From positions 1 through 42,518 of the forward strand of contig NZ_BDMN01000018.1 of assembly GCF_002189065.1 (NCBI RefSeq): a stretch of 42,518 bases of DNA. Direction: 5' to 3'. Within the stretch, counting starts at the first letter, position 1; each line of letters begins with the position of its first letter. The position numbers were made by a program, and so were the translations under genes. The notes under the pieces were generated by a model. The model was not told where the DNA came from. It did not search any database and saw only the letters and a program-made list of their open reading frames with translations. Source of the DNA: Bathymodiolus platifrons methanotrophic gill symbiont. Lineage in GTDB: Bacteria > Pseudomonadota > Gammaproteobacteria > Methylococcales > Methylomonadaceae. Of this stretch, positions 8,643 through 17,739 are shown in pieces.

Positions 8643-9356
8643 ATGGAAAAAAAACATATAGGTCAGCATATTTCTCATAAATTTAATGAAGAGATAGAAG
8701 ATATACGCAATAAAGTTTTGGTGATGGGCGGCTTGGTTGAGCAGCAATCGTTAGATGCGATGGAGGCGCTATCAATGGGTGATGTTGAACTAGCTGAACA
8801 AGTTGTACAAAAGGACGCGGCTGTCAATGCATTAGAAGGTGAGATTGATGAAGATTGCTTGTTAATTATAGCTAAGCGTCAGCCTGCAGCATTTGATTTG
8901 CGCCTGTTAATTGCTATTTCTAAAACAATAACCGAACTGGAACGTATTGGTGATCAGGCTACACGTATTGCGGAAATGGTGTTTAAACTTGAAGAGCACA
9001 ATAGAGATTTATCGGAATTTTATGAGTTGAAGCATTTATCTGAATTAGTCAGAACAATCTTGCATGATGCGCTGGATGTGTTCGCTAGACTGGATGTAGA
9101 GAGTTCGGTAGGTATTTTAGCGCAAGATAAAGACATCGACCGAGAATATGTGGGTATTTTTCGCCAGTTAACGCTATCGATGATGGAAGATAATCGTAAT
9201 ATTAAGCGAGCACTCTATATCATGAATGTCATTCGTTCACTGGAAAGAATTGGGGACCATGCCTGTAATGTCTGTGAGTATGTGATTTATGCAGTTAAAG
9301 GTGAAGATGTCAGGCATATGCAGCAGGAAGATATTAAGCAGGTGATTTTGGGTTAA
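8643..9356 (+). CDS. phoU: phosphate signalling complex protein PhoU
   Basis: PhoU is a helical cytoplasmic protein that links the Pst transporter to the PhoR sensor and represses the Pho regulon when phosphate is plentiful. It has 237 residues, close to E. coli PhoU (241), with the two repeated three-helix halves visible. Each carries a metal-binding type motif: ISKTITELERIGDQATRIAE in the first and MNVIRSLERIGDHACNVCEY in the second. It is the last gene of the pst cluster; phoB and phoR are not in this window. Confidence 0.95.
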   Translation: MEKKHIGQHISHKFNEEIEDIRNKVLVMGGLVEQQSLDAMEALSMGDVELAEQVVQKDAAVNALEGEIDEDCLLIIAKRQPAAFDLRLLIAISKTITELERIGDQATRIAEMVFKLEEHNRDLSEFYELKHLSELVRTILHDALDVFARLDVESSVGILAQDKDIDREYVGIFRQLTLSMMEDNRNIKRALYIMNVIRSLERIGDHACNVCEYVIYAVKGEDVRHMQQEDIKQVILG

Positions 9357-9402
9357 GCTAACCCGATAGCCTCTCGGCTAAAATAGAAAAAACGATAGTT
9401 GT

Positions 9403-9482
9403 GTAGCCCGTATGGAGCTTGTGTAATACGGGGAAGTGAGTGCGCTAATTTTCCTGTATTCCGCAAGCTCCATACAGGCTAC
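9403..9482. repeat. family C palindromic repeat (complete)
   Basis: GTAGCCCGTATGGAGCTTG at the left pairs with CAAGCTCCATACAGGCTAC at the right, leaving a short centre. Related units occur at 18803-18836 (left arm only), 21901-21981 and, inside a family A element, 35682-35761. This copy lies 47 bases after the phoU stop codon and could act as a terminator or mRNA end-protector for the pst transcript. Confidence 0.75.
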
Positions 9483-9638
9483 GTGATTAATTCAGTGGCG
9501 CGATTGTCCGCGGAAACCGTAGCTATGGGCGTGCGAGCATATGCCCTTTCCTAGTAGTGGATGCGTGTTTGAGTGTACCTGTGTCGCCTGCAACGTTATA
9601 ATGACAAATTATTCTTAATACTCCTGATTTGTTGGCCT

Positions 9639-10541
9639 ATGGATAAATTAACAGGAATGAAGGTATTTGTCAGCGTTGCCAGGGCAGGTAGCTTTGTTGG
9701 TGGCGCGAAAGAAATGTCTATTTCCAGGGCAATGGCAACTAAGCATATGGGGCAACTGGAAAGTTATCTGGGTGCGCGTTTATTTAATCGTACGACGCGT
9801 AGCCTAAGTTTGACCGATGTTGGTGCAACCTATTTGCAAAGGTGCCGCACAGTTCTGGCGGAAATAGAGGAAATGGAAGATGCTGTTAGCCTCTTGCATA
9901 CTGAACCTAAAGGAAAGTTAAAGATCAGTGCTCCAAGTGTTATTGGCGCTTTATATGTTGCTCCTGCTATTGCAGAATTTCTTAGATTACATAAGGAGTT
10001 ATCGGTTAATCTGATTTTACAAAGCAGTTATGGTGACCTGGTAGATGAGGGGATTGATATTGCGATAGCCTTTGGAAGTCTGGAGGATACCAGTTTAGTC
10101 GCTAAAAAAATGGCTAGTTCGCCATTGCTAGTTTGTGGTTCTAGTTCTTATTTTGCCGAAAATGGATTGCCTTTGGTACCTGAAGACCTGGTGCAGCATA
10201 GTTGCTTAGTGAATAGTTCTATTCCACCGAGCAATAAATGGCTTTTTAAGGGGCAGGAAGGCAAAAAAGAAATTATAGTTTCTGGGCGGATGCAGGCAAA
10301 TGCAGCGGACCCGATTCGTATTGCCGCTAAAAAAGGCCTGGGACTGGTGATGTTGCCTGAATATATTGTTGCCAGAGATATAGAGAAAGGGCATTTACGG
10401 GTTGTATTGCAAGATTATGCGATTGAACCCATGAATATTCATGCTGTCTATCCACACCGAAAATATTTATCAGCAAAAGTTCACGCATTTTTAGTTTTTC
10501 TTGAAGAGTGGTTAAGGACGCGCTCGGCCTTTAATGGTTAA
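9639..10541 (+). CDS. LysR-family transcriptional regulator
   Basis: This is a DNA-binding regulator with an N-terminal winged helix-turn-helix (residues 1-60; MDKLTGMKVFVSVARAGSF, then the recognition helix around ISRAMATKHMGQLESYLGAR) and a substrate-binding-like effector domain from about 90 to 295. The start was moved to the ATG at 9639. The reading frame opens 66 bases earlier, but the upstream residues are unlike any LysR protein, whereas MDKL...F is the standard opening of this subgroup (AaeR/DmlR-like). The ligand and target cannot be told from sequence. Its last eight bases overlap the broken methyltransferase gene downstream, so the two were probably co-transcribed. Confidence 0.85.
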   Translation: MDKLTGMKVFVSVARAGSFVGGAKEMSISRAMATKHMGQLESYLGARLFNRTTRSLSLTDVGATYLQRCRTVLAEIEEMEDAVSLLHTEPKGKLKISAPSVIGALYVAPAIAEFLRLHKELSVNLILQSSYGDLVDEGIDIAIAFGSLEDTSLVAKKMASSPLLVCGSSSYFAENGLPLVPEDLVQHSCLVNSSIPPSNKWLFKGQEGKKEIIVSGRMQANAADPIRIAAKKGLGLVMLPEYIVARDIEKGHLRVVLQDYAIEPMNIHAVYPHRKYLSAKVHAFLVFLEEWLRTRSAFNG

Positions 10542-10644
10542 GGTGCTGAGGGATAAATGGGATCAGGTTTATCAATCTGAGACTATTAATAGTGAGCCTG
10601 CATCAGTTTTATCTGAAAAAATACTGAAGTTTCCCAATTATTGA
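10534..10644 (+). pseudogene. 5' fragment of the interrupted methyltransferase gene
   Basis: An ATG overlapping the end of the LysR gene opens a 36-residue frame beginning MVKVLRDKWDQVYQSETINS. The WD-x-x-Y opening is typical of TehB/Tam-like SAM methyltransferases. The frame matches the start of the downstream protein through the shared stretch INSEPASVLSE, then runs into an inserted element and stops as KILKFPNY. This is the original N-terminus of the gene at 10814-11353, cut off by the insertion. Confidence 0.75.
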
Positions 10645-10863
10645 GTAGCTGAAATACACAATGCTGGTGTATCGAGGTTTATTTTAGGTGGTTTTGCCAT
10701 GTTTATAGCAAACCCCTACTTAATTCCCCTTAGGCAATAGCATTTGAAACGAATGAAAAGACTATTTTTTTCATATAGTTGTAGCATAGTTTCAATTTTA
10801 CCATAAATAATTATTGGGAAACTTCAGTATTAATAGTGAGCCTGCATCAGTTTTATCTGAAAA
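10584..10863. mobile_element. non-autonomous inverted-repeat element with long flanking duplication
   Basis: The inserted DNA spans about 10620-10827 (208 bases). Its ends are perfect 19-base inverted repeats: AATACTGAAGTTTCCCAAT at 10620-10638 and its reverse complement at 10813-10831. It is flanked by a perfect 36-base direct repeat, 10584-10619 and 10828-10863, whose second copy shares four bases with the right inverted repeat. The repeated DNA encodes INSEPASVLSE of the methyltransferase, so it is duplicated host sequence. No transposase fits inside. A target duplication this long is far outside the 2-14 bases usual for insertion sequences; IS1202-type elements are a known exception with duplications of two to three dozen bases. 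Confidence 0.75.
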
Positions 10864-11353
10864 CCTTTTTTTATTACCTTCAGCAGGGGTCGCTCTGGAT
10901 TTAGCCAGTGGCTTAGGTGCCAATGCCTTGCTATTAGCTAAGCAAGGTCTGACCACGCAGGCATGGGATATTTCTTCTGTTGCGCTGCGTAAACTGCAAC
11001 AGCAAGCAGATGCGCACGCCATAGCTATCAGGACCTTCACTCAAGAAATTACCACGCAAAGATTTTCTCCCAACTGCTTTGATGTGATTGTTGTCAGTCG
11101 ATTTCTTGACCGTTCGATTTGTAATGCGATAATGGAGAGTTTAAAACCTAATGGTTTGCTGTTTTATCAAACCTATACGCAATATAAATCTTCTGAGCAA
11201 GGGCCAAAAAATCTTCGTTATTTATTGGCAGAAAATGAATTGTTACAAATATTTTCCTCGTTGAAGCTAGTGTATTATCGAGAAAATTCAGGCTTAGGTG
11301 CGATTCGACAAGGCTTAAGGAATGAAGCTCAGTTTGTCGGGCAAAAGATCTAA
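10814..11353 (+). CDS. class I SAM-dependent methyltransferase, N-terminus lost
   Basis: This is a TehB/UbiE-like methyltransferase fold of about 180 residues. The SAM-binding motif I is VALDLASGLGANALLLA, with an acidic residue at the end of strand 2 (QAWDISSVALRKLQQQ) and a motif IV-like FDVIVVSRFLDR. The substrate cannot be inferred. The frame opens at a TTG inside the right inverted repeat of the inserted element, giving MGNFS before INSEPASVLSE. No ribosome-binding site precedes it. The true start at 10534 is now separated by the insertion, so the KWDQVY segment that normally helps bind SAM is missing. The gene may be dead, or expressed weakly as a truncated protein. No further frameshift or stop is seen, so the insertion looks recent. 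Confidence 0.7.
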   Translation: MGNFSINSEPASVLSENLFLLPSAGVALDLASGLGANALLLAKQGLTTQAWDISSVALRKLQQQADAHAIAIRTFTQEITTQRFSPNCFDVIVVSRFLDRSICNAIMESLKPNGLLFYQTYTQYKSSEQGPKNLRYLLAENELLQIFSSLKLVYYRENSGLGAIRQGLRNEAQFVGQKI

Positions 11354-11373
11354 TTATAATAAGTATTAAGTAA

Positions 11374-11766
11374 ATGATAGAAAACTTAACACCTCAGCAG
11401 TCATGGGAATTAATGCAGAAGACCCCGGATGCTGTCATGATTGATGTTCGAACAACCATCGAACATGGTTTTGTTGGTCATCCAGTAGGTGCAGTGCTGG
11501 TGCCGTGGAAAGACGCACCTGACTGGCAGTTAAATGCAGATTTTATTAAGCAAGTTAAGCAAGCTGTGAGTGATGTTGCGATCCCTGTTTTGCTTTTATG
11601 TCGTAGTGGTAAACGCTCATTAGAGGCTGCCGATGTTTTGCAGCAAGCCGGCTTTAAACACTTGGTTAATATCCTTGATGGTTTTGAAGGCGATCTGGAT
11701 AAGAATAAGCATCGTGGCAATCTAAGTGGTTGGCGTTTTTGCCAGTTGCCGTGGGAGCAGTCGTAG
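11374..11766 (+). CDS. rhodanese-like domain protein
   Basis: This is a single-domain sulfurtransferase-type protein of 130 residues. The typical DVR motif appears as MIDVRTTIEHGFVGHP (about 22-37). The active-site cysteine is C76 in LLLCRSGKRSLEAADVL, a loop of the single-domain rhodanese (GlpE/PspE-like) kind able to carry a persulfide. The C-terminal GNLSGWRFCQLPWEQS tail is typical of proteobacterial members. No signal peptide is seen, so it should be cytoplasmic. It follows the methyltransferase by 20 bases and probably shares its transcript. The physiological sulfur donor and acceptor are unknown. Confidence 0.88.
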   Translation: MIENLTPQQSWELMQKTPDAVMIDVRTTIEHGFVGHPVGAVLVPWKDAPDWQLNADFIKQVKQAVSDVAIPVLLLCRSGKRSLEAADVLQQAGFKHLVNILDGFEGDLDKNKHRGNLSGWRFCQLPWEQS

Positions 11767-11833
11767 CTACAAATAAATTTAAACTTACATAGCTAGGCTG
11801 TGTAAGCCATAGTCAAAAGAATTAACAACATAA

Positions 11834-13690
11834 ATGTTTTCATTATTTGAAAACATGAAATTCATTAACAATAGTACAAATAAAGTGATAGATAAATTAA
11901 GAAATATAGCCATTATTGCCCACGTTGACCATGGTAAAACAACGCTGGTTGACAAATTATTAGAGCAATCTGGTACGTTTGCAGAACATGAGCAAACCAC
12001 TGAAAGAATGATGGACTCTAATGACCTGGAAAAAGAGCGTGGCATTACCATTCTGGCAAAAAATACGGCTATAGACTGGAATGGCTATCATATTAATATT
12101 GTTGATACACCTGGACATGCCGACTTCGGTGGCGAAGTAGAGCGTGTTTTATCCATGGTTGACAGTGTACTGTTATTAGTTGATGCGGTTGATGGACCTA
12201 TGCCACAAACACGCTTCGTGACGCAAAAAGCCTTTGCTTTGGGTTTGAAGCCGATTGTTGTAATTAACAAGGTTGATCGCCCTGGTGCTCGACCTGACTG
12301 GGTTGTCGATCAGACTTTTGATTTATTTGATAATCTGGGTGCTACGGATGAGCAATTAGATTTTCCTATCGTGTATGCCTCAGCAATAAATGGTTATGCG
12401 GGACTGGAAGGCGATGTGTCAGGTGGTGATATGACGCCATTATTTGAAACGATTATCGACAAAGTAGAGGCACCTGCAGTAGATGTTGATGGTCCTTTTC
12501 AAATGCAGGTTATTAGCCTGGATTTTAACTCCTATGTCGGTATTATCGGTGTGGGACGTATTCAGCGTGGTACGGTTAAACGTAATATGCCACTAACCCT
12601 GGTTGATATTGAAGGTAACACTCGTAGTGGCCGGATGCTGAAAATTTATGGCTTTAATGGTTTAGAGCGAGTGGAGGTTAATTCAGCAGGAGCGGGTGAT
12701 ATTATTGCTTTCTGTGGTATTGATGCTTTGCAAATCTCGGAAACGATATGTGATCCAGACAATGTTGAAGCTTTACCGGCCCTATCTATTGACGAGCCAA
12801 CGGTGAGCATGACTTTTCAGGTAAATAACTCACCTTTTGCCGGTAGAGAAGGAAAATTTATTACCACACGTCAAATCAGTGACCGCCTAGAGAAAGAGTT
12901 ACAACATAATGTAGCTTTACGTGTTACGCCAACAGATGATCCTGATAAATTTAAAGTTTCAGGGCGTGGTGAATTACATTTATCGGTACTTATTGAAAAT
13001 ATGCGCCGTGAAGGATTTGAGATGGGAGTATCTCGTCCTGAAGTGATTATCAAGGAAATTGATGGGGTTAAATCAGAGCCTTTTGAATATGTGACCATTG
13101 AAGTTGAAGAAGAGCATCAAGGCACTATTATGGAAAGGTTAGGAGACCGTAAGGGCGATCTTAAAGATATGGTGCCGGATGGTAAAGGACGTATTCGTTT
13201 GGAATATATCGTGCCTTCGCGTGGCCTCTTAGGTTTTCAAACAGAATTCTTAACTGCAACGTCAGGATCTGGTTTGTACTACCATGTTTTCGATCATTAT
13301 GGCCCTATTAAAGAAGGCGCTGTTGGTAATCGCGTGCGTGGGGTGTTAATTTCTATGGCTAAAGGTAAAGCGGTTGATTACTCTTTATATCCACTGCAAG
13401 CTCGTGGTGAATTATTGGTCGTTAATGGCGATGAGATTTATGAAGGCCAGTTAGTGGGTATTCACTCTCGTACTAACGATTTAGTGGTTAACCCAACTAA
13501 GCCTAAACCATTAACTAATGTACGTGCCTCAGGAACAGATGAAAGTTTAACCTGTGCCAAGATTCAAAAAATGACTTTAGAGCAATCCTTAGAATTTATC
13601 AGTGATGACGAACTAGTTGAAGTCACACCGAAGTCGATTCGTTTACGCAAAATTTTATTGACTGAAATAGAACGTAAGCGCTCTAAATAA
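11834..13690 (+). CDS. typA: ribosome-associated GTPase TypA/BipA
   Basis: This is a translational GTPase related to EF-G that binds ribosomes and supports 50S assembly and growth under stress or cold. Order of domains: G domain ([18 protein letters not shown] with the P-loop, DVSLERERGIT-like switch seen as [32 protein letters not shown], and NKVD), domain II, EF-G domains III and V, then the BipA-specific C-terminal domain. The longest frame starts at 11834, giving 618 residues; most homologues begin at the equivalent of [13 protein letters not shown], which here would be a GTG at 11885 (601 residues). Neither start has a clear ribosome-binding site, so the extra 17 residues are doubtful. 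Confidence 0.95.
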   Translation: MFSLFENMKFINNSTNKVIDKLRNIAIIAHVDHGKTTLVDKLLEQSGTFAEHEQTTERMMDSNDLEKERGITILAKNTAIDWNGYHINIVDTPGHADFGGEVERVLSMVDSVLLLVDAVDGPMPQTRFVTQKAFALGLKPIVVINKVDRPGARPDWVVDQTFDLFDNLGATDEQLDFPIVYASAINGYAGLEGDVSGGDMTPLFETIIDKVEAPAVDVDGPFQMQVISLDFNSYVGIIGVGRIQRGTVKRNMPLTLVDIEGNTRSGRMLKIYGFNGLERVEVNSAGAGDIIAFCGIDALQISETICDPDNVEALPALSIDEPTVSMTFQVNNSPFAGREGKFITTRQISDRLEKELQHNVALRVTPTDDPDKFKVSGRGELHLSVLIENMRREGFEMGVSRPEVIIKEIDGVKSEPFEYVTIEVEEEHQGTIMERLGDRKGDLKDMVPDGKGRIRLEYIVPSRGLLGFQTEFLTATSGSGLYYHVFDHYGPIKEGAVGNRVRGVLISMAKGKAVDYSLYPLQARGELLVVNGDEIYEGQLVGIHSRTNDLVVNPTKPKPLTNVRASGTDESLTCAKIQKMTLEQSLEFISDDELVEVTPKSIRLRKILLTEIERKRSK

Positions 13691-13702
13691 TAGGCATGTA
13701 TT

Positions 13703-13803
13703 CTCGTTCCCATGTTCTGCATGGGAATGCAGTTTGTGACGCTCTGCGTCACGGAACGCAGAGCGTTCTTGCATGAATTCCCGCGGTCTCCGTGGGAACT
13801 AGG
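13703..13803. repeat. hairpin-rich intergenic repeat (family F)
   Basis: The block starts CGTTCCCATG and ends CCGTGGGAACTAGG. It contains several exact hairpins: CCCATG-TTCTG-CATGGG, GTGACGC-TCT-GCGTCAC, and an alternative longer pairing of ACGCTCTGCGT with ACGCAGAGCGT. This repeat type (CGTTCCCA-GCTC-GCGTGGGAA) is widespread between genes in gammaproteobacteria. It fills most of the gap between typA and hisB and could terminate typA transcripts. Confidence 0.75.
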
Positions 13804-13817
13804 GTAGATAAAAGAAG

Positions 13818-14414
13818 ATGACAACAAATAGAACCGCAACTGTTGAACGCAACACATTAGAAACGCAGATCAGTGTCAGTATTAATCTGGATGGTACTGG
13901 CAAGGCAAAGTTTGATACCGGCGTACCTTTTTTAGAGCACATGCTGGATCAAATTGCCCGCCATGGCTTGATCGATATGGACATCTATTGCAAGGGTGAT
14001 GTGCAAATCGATGATCACCATACAGTAGAAGACATAGGTATAAGCTTAGGTAAAGCTTTTGCGCAGGCTTTAGGCGATAAAAAGGGCCTGGTTCGTTATG
14101 GCCATGCCTATGTGCCTTTAGATGAAGCTTTGTCGCGTGTTGTGATTGATTTTTCAGGGCGGCCTGGCTTGCATTACGAAGTAAATTTTAAACGTGCATT
14201 GATTGGTAGCTTTGATGTGGATTTGTTCCGTGAATTTTTTCAGGGCTTTGTCAATCATGCCGGAGTGAGTTTGCATATTGATAACCTGAAAGGTATTAAT
14301 GCGCACCATGTTGCAGAAACGGTATTTAAAGCAATGGGGCGTGCAGTGCGCATGGCGATTGCCGAAGATCCACGTATGGCAGGCATAATGCCATCTACAA
14401 AAGGCGTATTATAA
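13818..14414 (+). CDS. hisB: imidazoleglycerol-phosphate dehydratase
   Basis: HisB carries out the sixth step of histidine synthesis, dehydrating imidazoleglycerol phosphate to imidazole acetol phosphate. It is a monofunctional enzyme of 198 residues, without the phosphatase half present in E. coli HisB. The metal-binding histidine motifs are clear: [27 protein letters not shown], and [16 protein letters not shown]. It opens a run of his genes in the order B-H-A-F-I-E; hisG, hisD and hisC lie elsewhere. A hairpin-rich repeat immediately upstream suggests a promoter in the short space before 13818, but none is obvious. Confidence 0.96.
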   Translation: MTTNRTATVERNTLETQISVSINLDGTGKAKFDTGVPFLEHMLDQIARHGLIDMDIYCKGDVQIDDHHTVEDIGISLGKAFAQALGDKKGLVRYGHAYVPLDEALSRVVIDFSGRPGLHYEVNFKRALIGSFDVDLFREFFQGFVNHAGVSLHIDNLKGINAHHVAETVFKAMGRAVRMAIAEDPRMAGIMPSTKGVL

Positions 14415-14433
14415 TCTTGTAGCTTAGCTTATT

Positions 14434-14462
14434 TAGCGAAGTACAGATAACGTAACCCAGCA
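14434..14462. repeat. half copy of a GTAACCCA repeat (family D)
   Basis: The stretch TTAGCGAAGTACAGATAACG followed by TAACCCAGC resembles one arm of the larger repeat at 30503-30656, which has GCGAAGCAATAAAAACGTAA before CCCAACA. It lies in the 154-base gap between hisB and hisH, which is otherwise plain A+T-rich sequence. Confidence 0.5.
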
Positions 14463-14568
14463 TTTTTAGGAAATGCTATGAACAGTTGGTTTAAAGTTTT
14501 TTCAAAAAAACTATTCCGCTTGAAGGAGATCTATTGTTCTTTATTATTAAATTGATTAATTTATTCAA

Positions 14569-15210
14569 ATGTCTTCTGTAGCAGTCATAGATTATGGCAT
14601 GGGAAATCTTCACTCCATCGCTAAAGCTTTACAACATGCATCTCCTGAAGTTGATGTGCGTGTTGTTTCTGATAAACAATCCATCTTAGCGGCTGATCGT
14701 GTCGTATTCCCCGGAGTAGGGGCTATTCGCGACTGTATGCATGCTCTGCAAACTGCCGAGTTAGTTGAAGTGATTGCCCAGGTAGCAGATAGCAAGCCCT
14801 TGCTAGGTGTTTGCCTAGGAATGCAGGCTTTACTATCTAGTAGTGAGGAAAATGGAGGCACAGATTGCTTAAATCTTATCCCGGGGAAAGTAATACATTT
14901 TGAAAAAGACCTGCAGGATGAGCAAGGTCAAAGACTTAAAATCCCGCATATGGGCTGGAATAAAGTGCAGCAACATGCACATCCTTTATGGCAGGATATC
15001 GCACAGGATAGTCGATTTTATTTTGTGCACAGTTATTATGCTCTGCCCGATGAGTCTGATGCTATCGCAGCAACAACCGAATACCCAGAGGCTTTTGCCT
15101 GTGCCTTAGCAAAAGATAATGTGTTTGCTGTGCAATTTCATCCGGAAAAAAGTCAGGCAGTTGGCTTACAGTTGCTGAAAAACTTTTTGCATTGGGATGG
15201 GCAATCCTGA
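14569..15210 (+). CDS. hisH: imidazole glycerol phosphate synthase, glutaminase subunit
   Basis: HisH is a class I glutamine amidotransferase that releases ammonia from glutamine and channels it to HisF. Of 213 residues, the nucleophile is C82 in LLGVCLGMQAL, with the catalytic His-Glu pair in AVQFHPEKSQ near 190. The N-terminus VIDYGMGNLHSIAKAL is typical. It is separated from its partner hisF by hisA, a standard arrangement. There is no good ribosome-binding site before the ATG at 14569, but the position fits homologues. Confidence 0.96.
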   Translation: MSSVAVIDYGMGNLHSIAKALQHASPEVDVRVVSDKQSILAADRVVFPGVGAIRDCMHALQTAELVEVIAQVADSKPLLGVCLGMQALLSSSEENGGTDCLNLIPGKVIHFEKDLQDEQGQRLKIPHMGWNKVQQHAHPLWQDIAQDSRFYFVHSYYALPDESDAIAATTEYPEAFACALAKDNVFAVQFHPEKSQAVGLQLLKNFLHWDGQS

Positions 15211-15249
15211 TTTGTTTTCTTAATATTATTTTATAATTGAGGCTTAAAA

Positions 15250-15984
15250 ATGTTGTTAATACCTGCCATTGACTTAAAAGACGGCAAATGTGTGCGCTTG
15301 CGTCAGGGACGTATGGAAGATGACACTGTTTTTTCAGATAATCCAGTCGAAGTTGCTGGCCGCTGGGTTAAAGCTGGTGCAAGAAGAATTCATTTAGTTG
15401 ATTTAGATGGGGCGTTTGCAGGTAAACCAAGAAATGCTGAAATTATTCATCAAATAGTCGCGGCCTACCCTGACGTACCTGTACAAATTGGGGGTGGGAT
15501 ACGTGATGAAGATACCATACAAGCTTATTTAGAAGCAGGTGTTAAATATGTCATTATTGGTACTAAAGCAGTAAGCGAGCCGCATTTTGTACGTGATGTG
15601 GCGGTTGAATTTCCTGGGCATATTATTGTTGGGCTGGACGCAAAAGACGGTAAGGTGGCGATTGATGGCTGGTTAAAACTATCTCATCATGATGTCATAG
15701 ATCTGGCGCAGAAGTTTGAGGAGCACGGTGTAGAATCAATTATATACACCGACATTGCTCGTGATGGCATGATGCAGGGAGTTAATGTTGAAGCGACTGC
15801 TAAATTAGCCCGAGCTATTAATATTCCTGTGATTGCCTCAGGTGGCATTACCAATATGGATGATATTCATGCGCTGGGTGCAGTTGCTGGAGATGGTATT
15901 ATGGGTGCAATTACCGGGCGAGCAATATATGAAGGTACGCTTGATTTTGTTGAAGCAGAGAAGCTTGCTGAGTCATTTGCTTAA
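15250..15984 (+). CDS. hisA: phosphoribosylformimino-5-aminoimidazole carboxamide ribotide isomerase
   Basis: HisA is a TIM-barrel isomerase that opens the ribose ring of ProFAR to make PRFAR, the substrate of HisHF. It has 244 residues. The N-terminal catalytic aspartate lies in [16 protein letters not shown], the second in [14 protein letters not shown], and the phosphate-binding half-barrel loops in [11 protein letters not shown] and [16 protein letters not shown] lies upstream of the ATG. hisF follows after nine bases. Confidence 0.97.
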   Translation: MLLIPAIDLKDGKCVRLRQGRMEDDTVFSDNPVEVAGRWVKAGARRIHLVDLDGAFAGKPRNAEIIHQIVAAYPDVPVQIGGGIRDEDTIQAYLEAGVKYVIIGTKAVSEPHFVRDVAVEFPGHIIVGLDAKDGKVAIDGWLKLSHHDVIDLAQKFEEHGVESIIYTDIARDGMMQGVNVEATAKLARAINIPVIASGGITNMDDIHALGAVAGDGIMGAITGRAIYEGTLDFVEAEKLAESFA

Positions 15985-15993
15985 AGGATAGTT

Positions 15994-16767
15994 ATGAGCC
16001 TGGCTAAACGTATAATCCCCTGTCTTGATGTTGATAATGGGCGGGTGGTAAAAGGTGTAAAGTTTGTTGATATTCGTGACGCGGGAGATCCTGTTGAAGT
16101 CGCGCGTCGTTATGATCGAGAAGGGGCTGATGAAATTACCTTTCTGGATATAACCGCGACACATGATAATCGCGATACTATTGTGCATGTTGTTGAACAG
16201 GTTGCCAGTGAGGTTTTTATTCCGCTTACCGTGGGTGGTGGTATTAGAAAGCTGGAGGATATACGCTGTATGCTGAATGCTGGTGCTGATAAGGTGGGTA
16301 TTAATAGCGCCGCTGTATTCAATCCGGAATTTGTTAAACAAGCTGCAGAAAAATTTGGTTCACAATGTATTGTTGTGGCAATCGATGCCAAAAAAGTGAG
16401 TCTTGTGGGTGAGCCTGATCGTTGGGAAATATTCACTCATGGAGGACGTAAGGAAACGGGCATAGATGCGATCGAATGGGCCATAAAAATGGTTGACTAT
16501 GGTGCTGGTGAAATTCTGTTGACTAGTATGGATAGAGATGGAACTAAAATTGGTTTTGATCTAGAGTTGACTCGTGCAGTGAGTGAGGCCGTAGCTGTGC
16601 CTATTATTGCATCGGGTGGCGTAGGAAATTTAGAGCATCTGGCAGATGGAGTCATAAAAGGTAAAGCTGATGCGGTATTAGCTGCGAGTATTTTTCATTT
16701 TGCTGAGTACAGTGTTGAAGAAGCCAAGCAGCATATGCGTGATAAAGGGATCGAGGTGCGCCTTTAA
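15994..16767 (+). CDS. hisF: imidazole glycerol phosphate synthase, cyclase subunit
   Basis: HisF is the TIM-barrel partner of HisH; it uses the channelled ammonia to convert PRFAR to imidazoleglycerol phosphate and AICAR. It has 257 residues with the expected [21 protein letters not shown] opening (first catalytic Asp in CLDVD), the [14 protein letters not shown] phosphate loop, second Asp in [14 protein letters not shown], and [12 protein letters not shown]. The stop codon is directly followed by the hisI start, so translation is probably coupled. Confidence 0.97.
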   Translation: MSLAKRIIPCLDVDNGRVVKGVKFVDIRDAGDPVEVARRYDREGADEITFLDITATHDNRDTIVHVVEQVASEVFIPLTVGGGIRKLEDIRCMLNAGADKVGINSAAVFNPEFVKQAAEKFGSQCIVVAIDAKKVSLVGEPDRWEIFTHGGRKETGIDAIEWAIKMVDYGAGEILLTSMDRDGTKIGFDLELTRAVSEAVAVPIIASGGVGNLEHLADGVIKGKADAVLAASIFHFAEYSVEEAKQHMRDKGIEVRL

Positions 16768-17175
16768 ATGAATCAGGCATGGATAGATGAAATTCGCTGG
16801 ACAGAGGATGGTTTGGTGCCTGTGATTGCTCAGCAAACAGGTACAGGTAGAGTGGTGATGTTTGCCTGGATGAATCGTGAGTCCTTGGCATTAACTGCTG
16901 AAAAAGGTTATGCAGTGTATTGGTCACGTTCACGCAAAAGATTATGGCGTAAAGGAGAAGAGTCAGGCAATCAGCAAAAAGTCATTAGTATTCAACTGGA
17001 CTGTGATGAAGATGTTGTTTTGCTGGAAATTGAACAACAGGGTGGTATTGCTTGTCATACTGGCCGAGAGAGTTGTTTTTATCGGACTCTGGAGAATGGT
17101 GTATGGAAAGAAAATGCACCGGTATTAAAAGATCCGGCAGAGATGTATAAAAAATACGAGAAATATAATGAGTGA
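16768..17175 (+). CDS. hisI: phosphoribosyl-AMP cyclohydrolase
   Basis: HisI opens the adenine ring of phosphoribosyl-AMP in the third step of histidine synthesis. It has 135 residues as a stand-alone protein, unlike the fused HisIE of E. coli. The metal-binding cysteines and acidic residues appear in [31 protein letters not shown], seen here as QLDCDEDV and [11 protein letters not shown]. The early [10 protein letters not shown] and [14 protein letters not shown] motifs are also diagnostic. It starts on the base after the hisF stop and overlaps hisE by eight bases. Confidence 0.96.
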   Translation: MNQAWIDEIRWTEDGLVPVIAQQTGTGRVVMFAWMNRESLALTAEKGYAVYWSRSRKRLWRKGEESGNQQKVISIQLDCDEDVVLLEIEQQGGIACHTGRESCFYRTLENGVWKENAPVLKDPAEMYKKYEKYNE

Positions 17176-17485
17176 AGTTTTAACCGAATTAGCTACTGTT
17201 CTGGAGCAACGTAAACAGGAATCGCCAGACTCCTCTTATGTAGCAAGCTTATATGCCAAAGGGCTGGATACCATTTTAAAAAAAATTGGTGAAGAAGCGA
17301 CAGAAACAGTGATAGCCGCAAAAGACGGTGATAAAGAACAAATTATTTATGAAACTGCTGATTTATGGTTTCATTGTATGGTATTACTTGCAGAGCAGGG
17401 CTTGCACCCTGATGATGTATTAAATGAATTACAACGACGTTTTGGCTTGTCAGGCCTGGAAGAAAAAGCTCAGCGTCAGAAATAA
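17168..17485 (+). CDS. hisE: phosphoribosyl-ATP pyrophosphatase
   Basis: HisE removes pyrophosphate from phosphoribosyl-ATP, the second step of histidine synthesis. It is a small all-alpha protein (105 residues) of the MazG/HisE fold, with the acidic metal site in [15 protein letters not shown] and the [13 protein letters not shown] helix. Its ATG overlaps the end of hisI, so the two consecutive-step enzymes are translationally coupled. tatA starts 17 bases after its stop. Confidence 0.96.
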   Translation: MSEVLTELATVLEQRKQESPDSSYVASLYAKGLDTILKKIGEEATETVIAAKDGDKEQIIYETADLWFHCMVLLAEQGLHPDDVLNELQRRFGLSGLEEKAQRQK

Positions 17486-17502
17486 CCTAAAGAGGACTTA
17501 TT

Positions 17503-17736
17503 ATGGGAATTAGTATAACCCAATTATTAATTGTATTAGTCATTGTGATTGTTTTATTTGGCACTAAACGCTTGCGTAATATCGGTGGTGATCTGGGTGG
17601 AGCAATAAAAGGTTTTCGCTCAGCAATGAAAGAGGGTGAGGGGGATAATAAGCTCTCAGAAAAAGATGATGATGTGATCGATGCGGATGTTATTAATGCA
17701 GAAGTTACAGAAAAAAAACCAGAAGATAAAGTTTAA
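17503..17736 (+). CDS. tatA: twin-arginine translocase subunit TatA
   Basis: TatA is the pore-forming subunit of the Sec-independent Tat pathway, which exports folded proteins across the inner membrane. It has 77 residues: one membrane helix (about 4-20) followed by the conserved [20 protein letters not shown] amphipathic helix and an acidic tail. GAGG upstream of the ATG is a good ribosome-binding site. Placement straight after hisE is a known gammaproteobacterial and betaproteobacterial gene order. Confidence 0.96.
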   Translation: MGISITQLLIVLVIVIVLFGTKRLRNIGGDLGGAIKGFRSAMKEGEGDNKLSEKDDDVIDADVINAEVTEKKPEDKV

Positions 17737-17739
17737 GCC

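Noticed and set aside
11834-11884. 17-residue N-terminal extension of TypA as a targeting sequence
   Set aside because: It is polar and asparagine-rich with no signal-peptide features; a downstream GTG start matching homologues is simpler.
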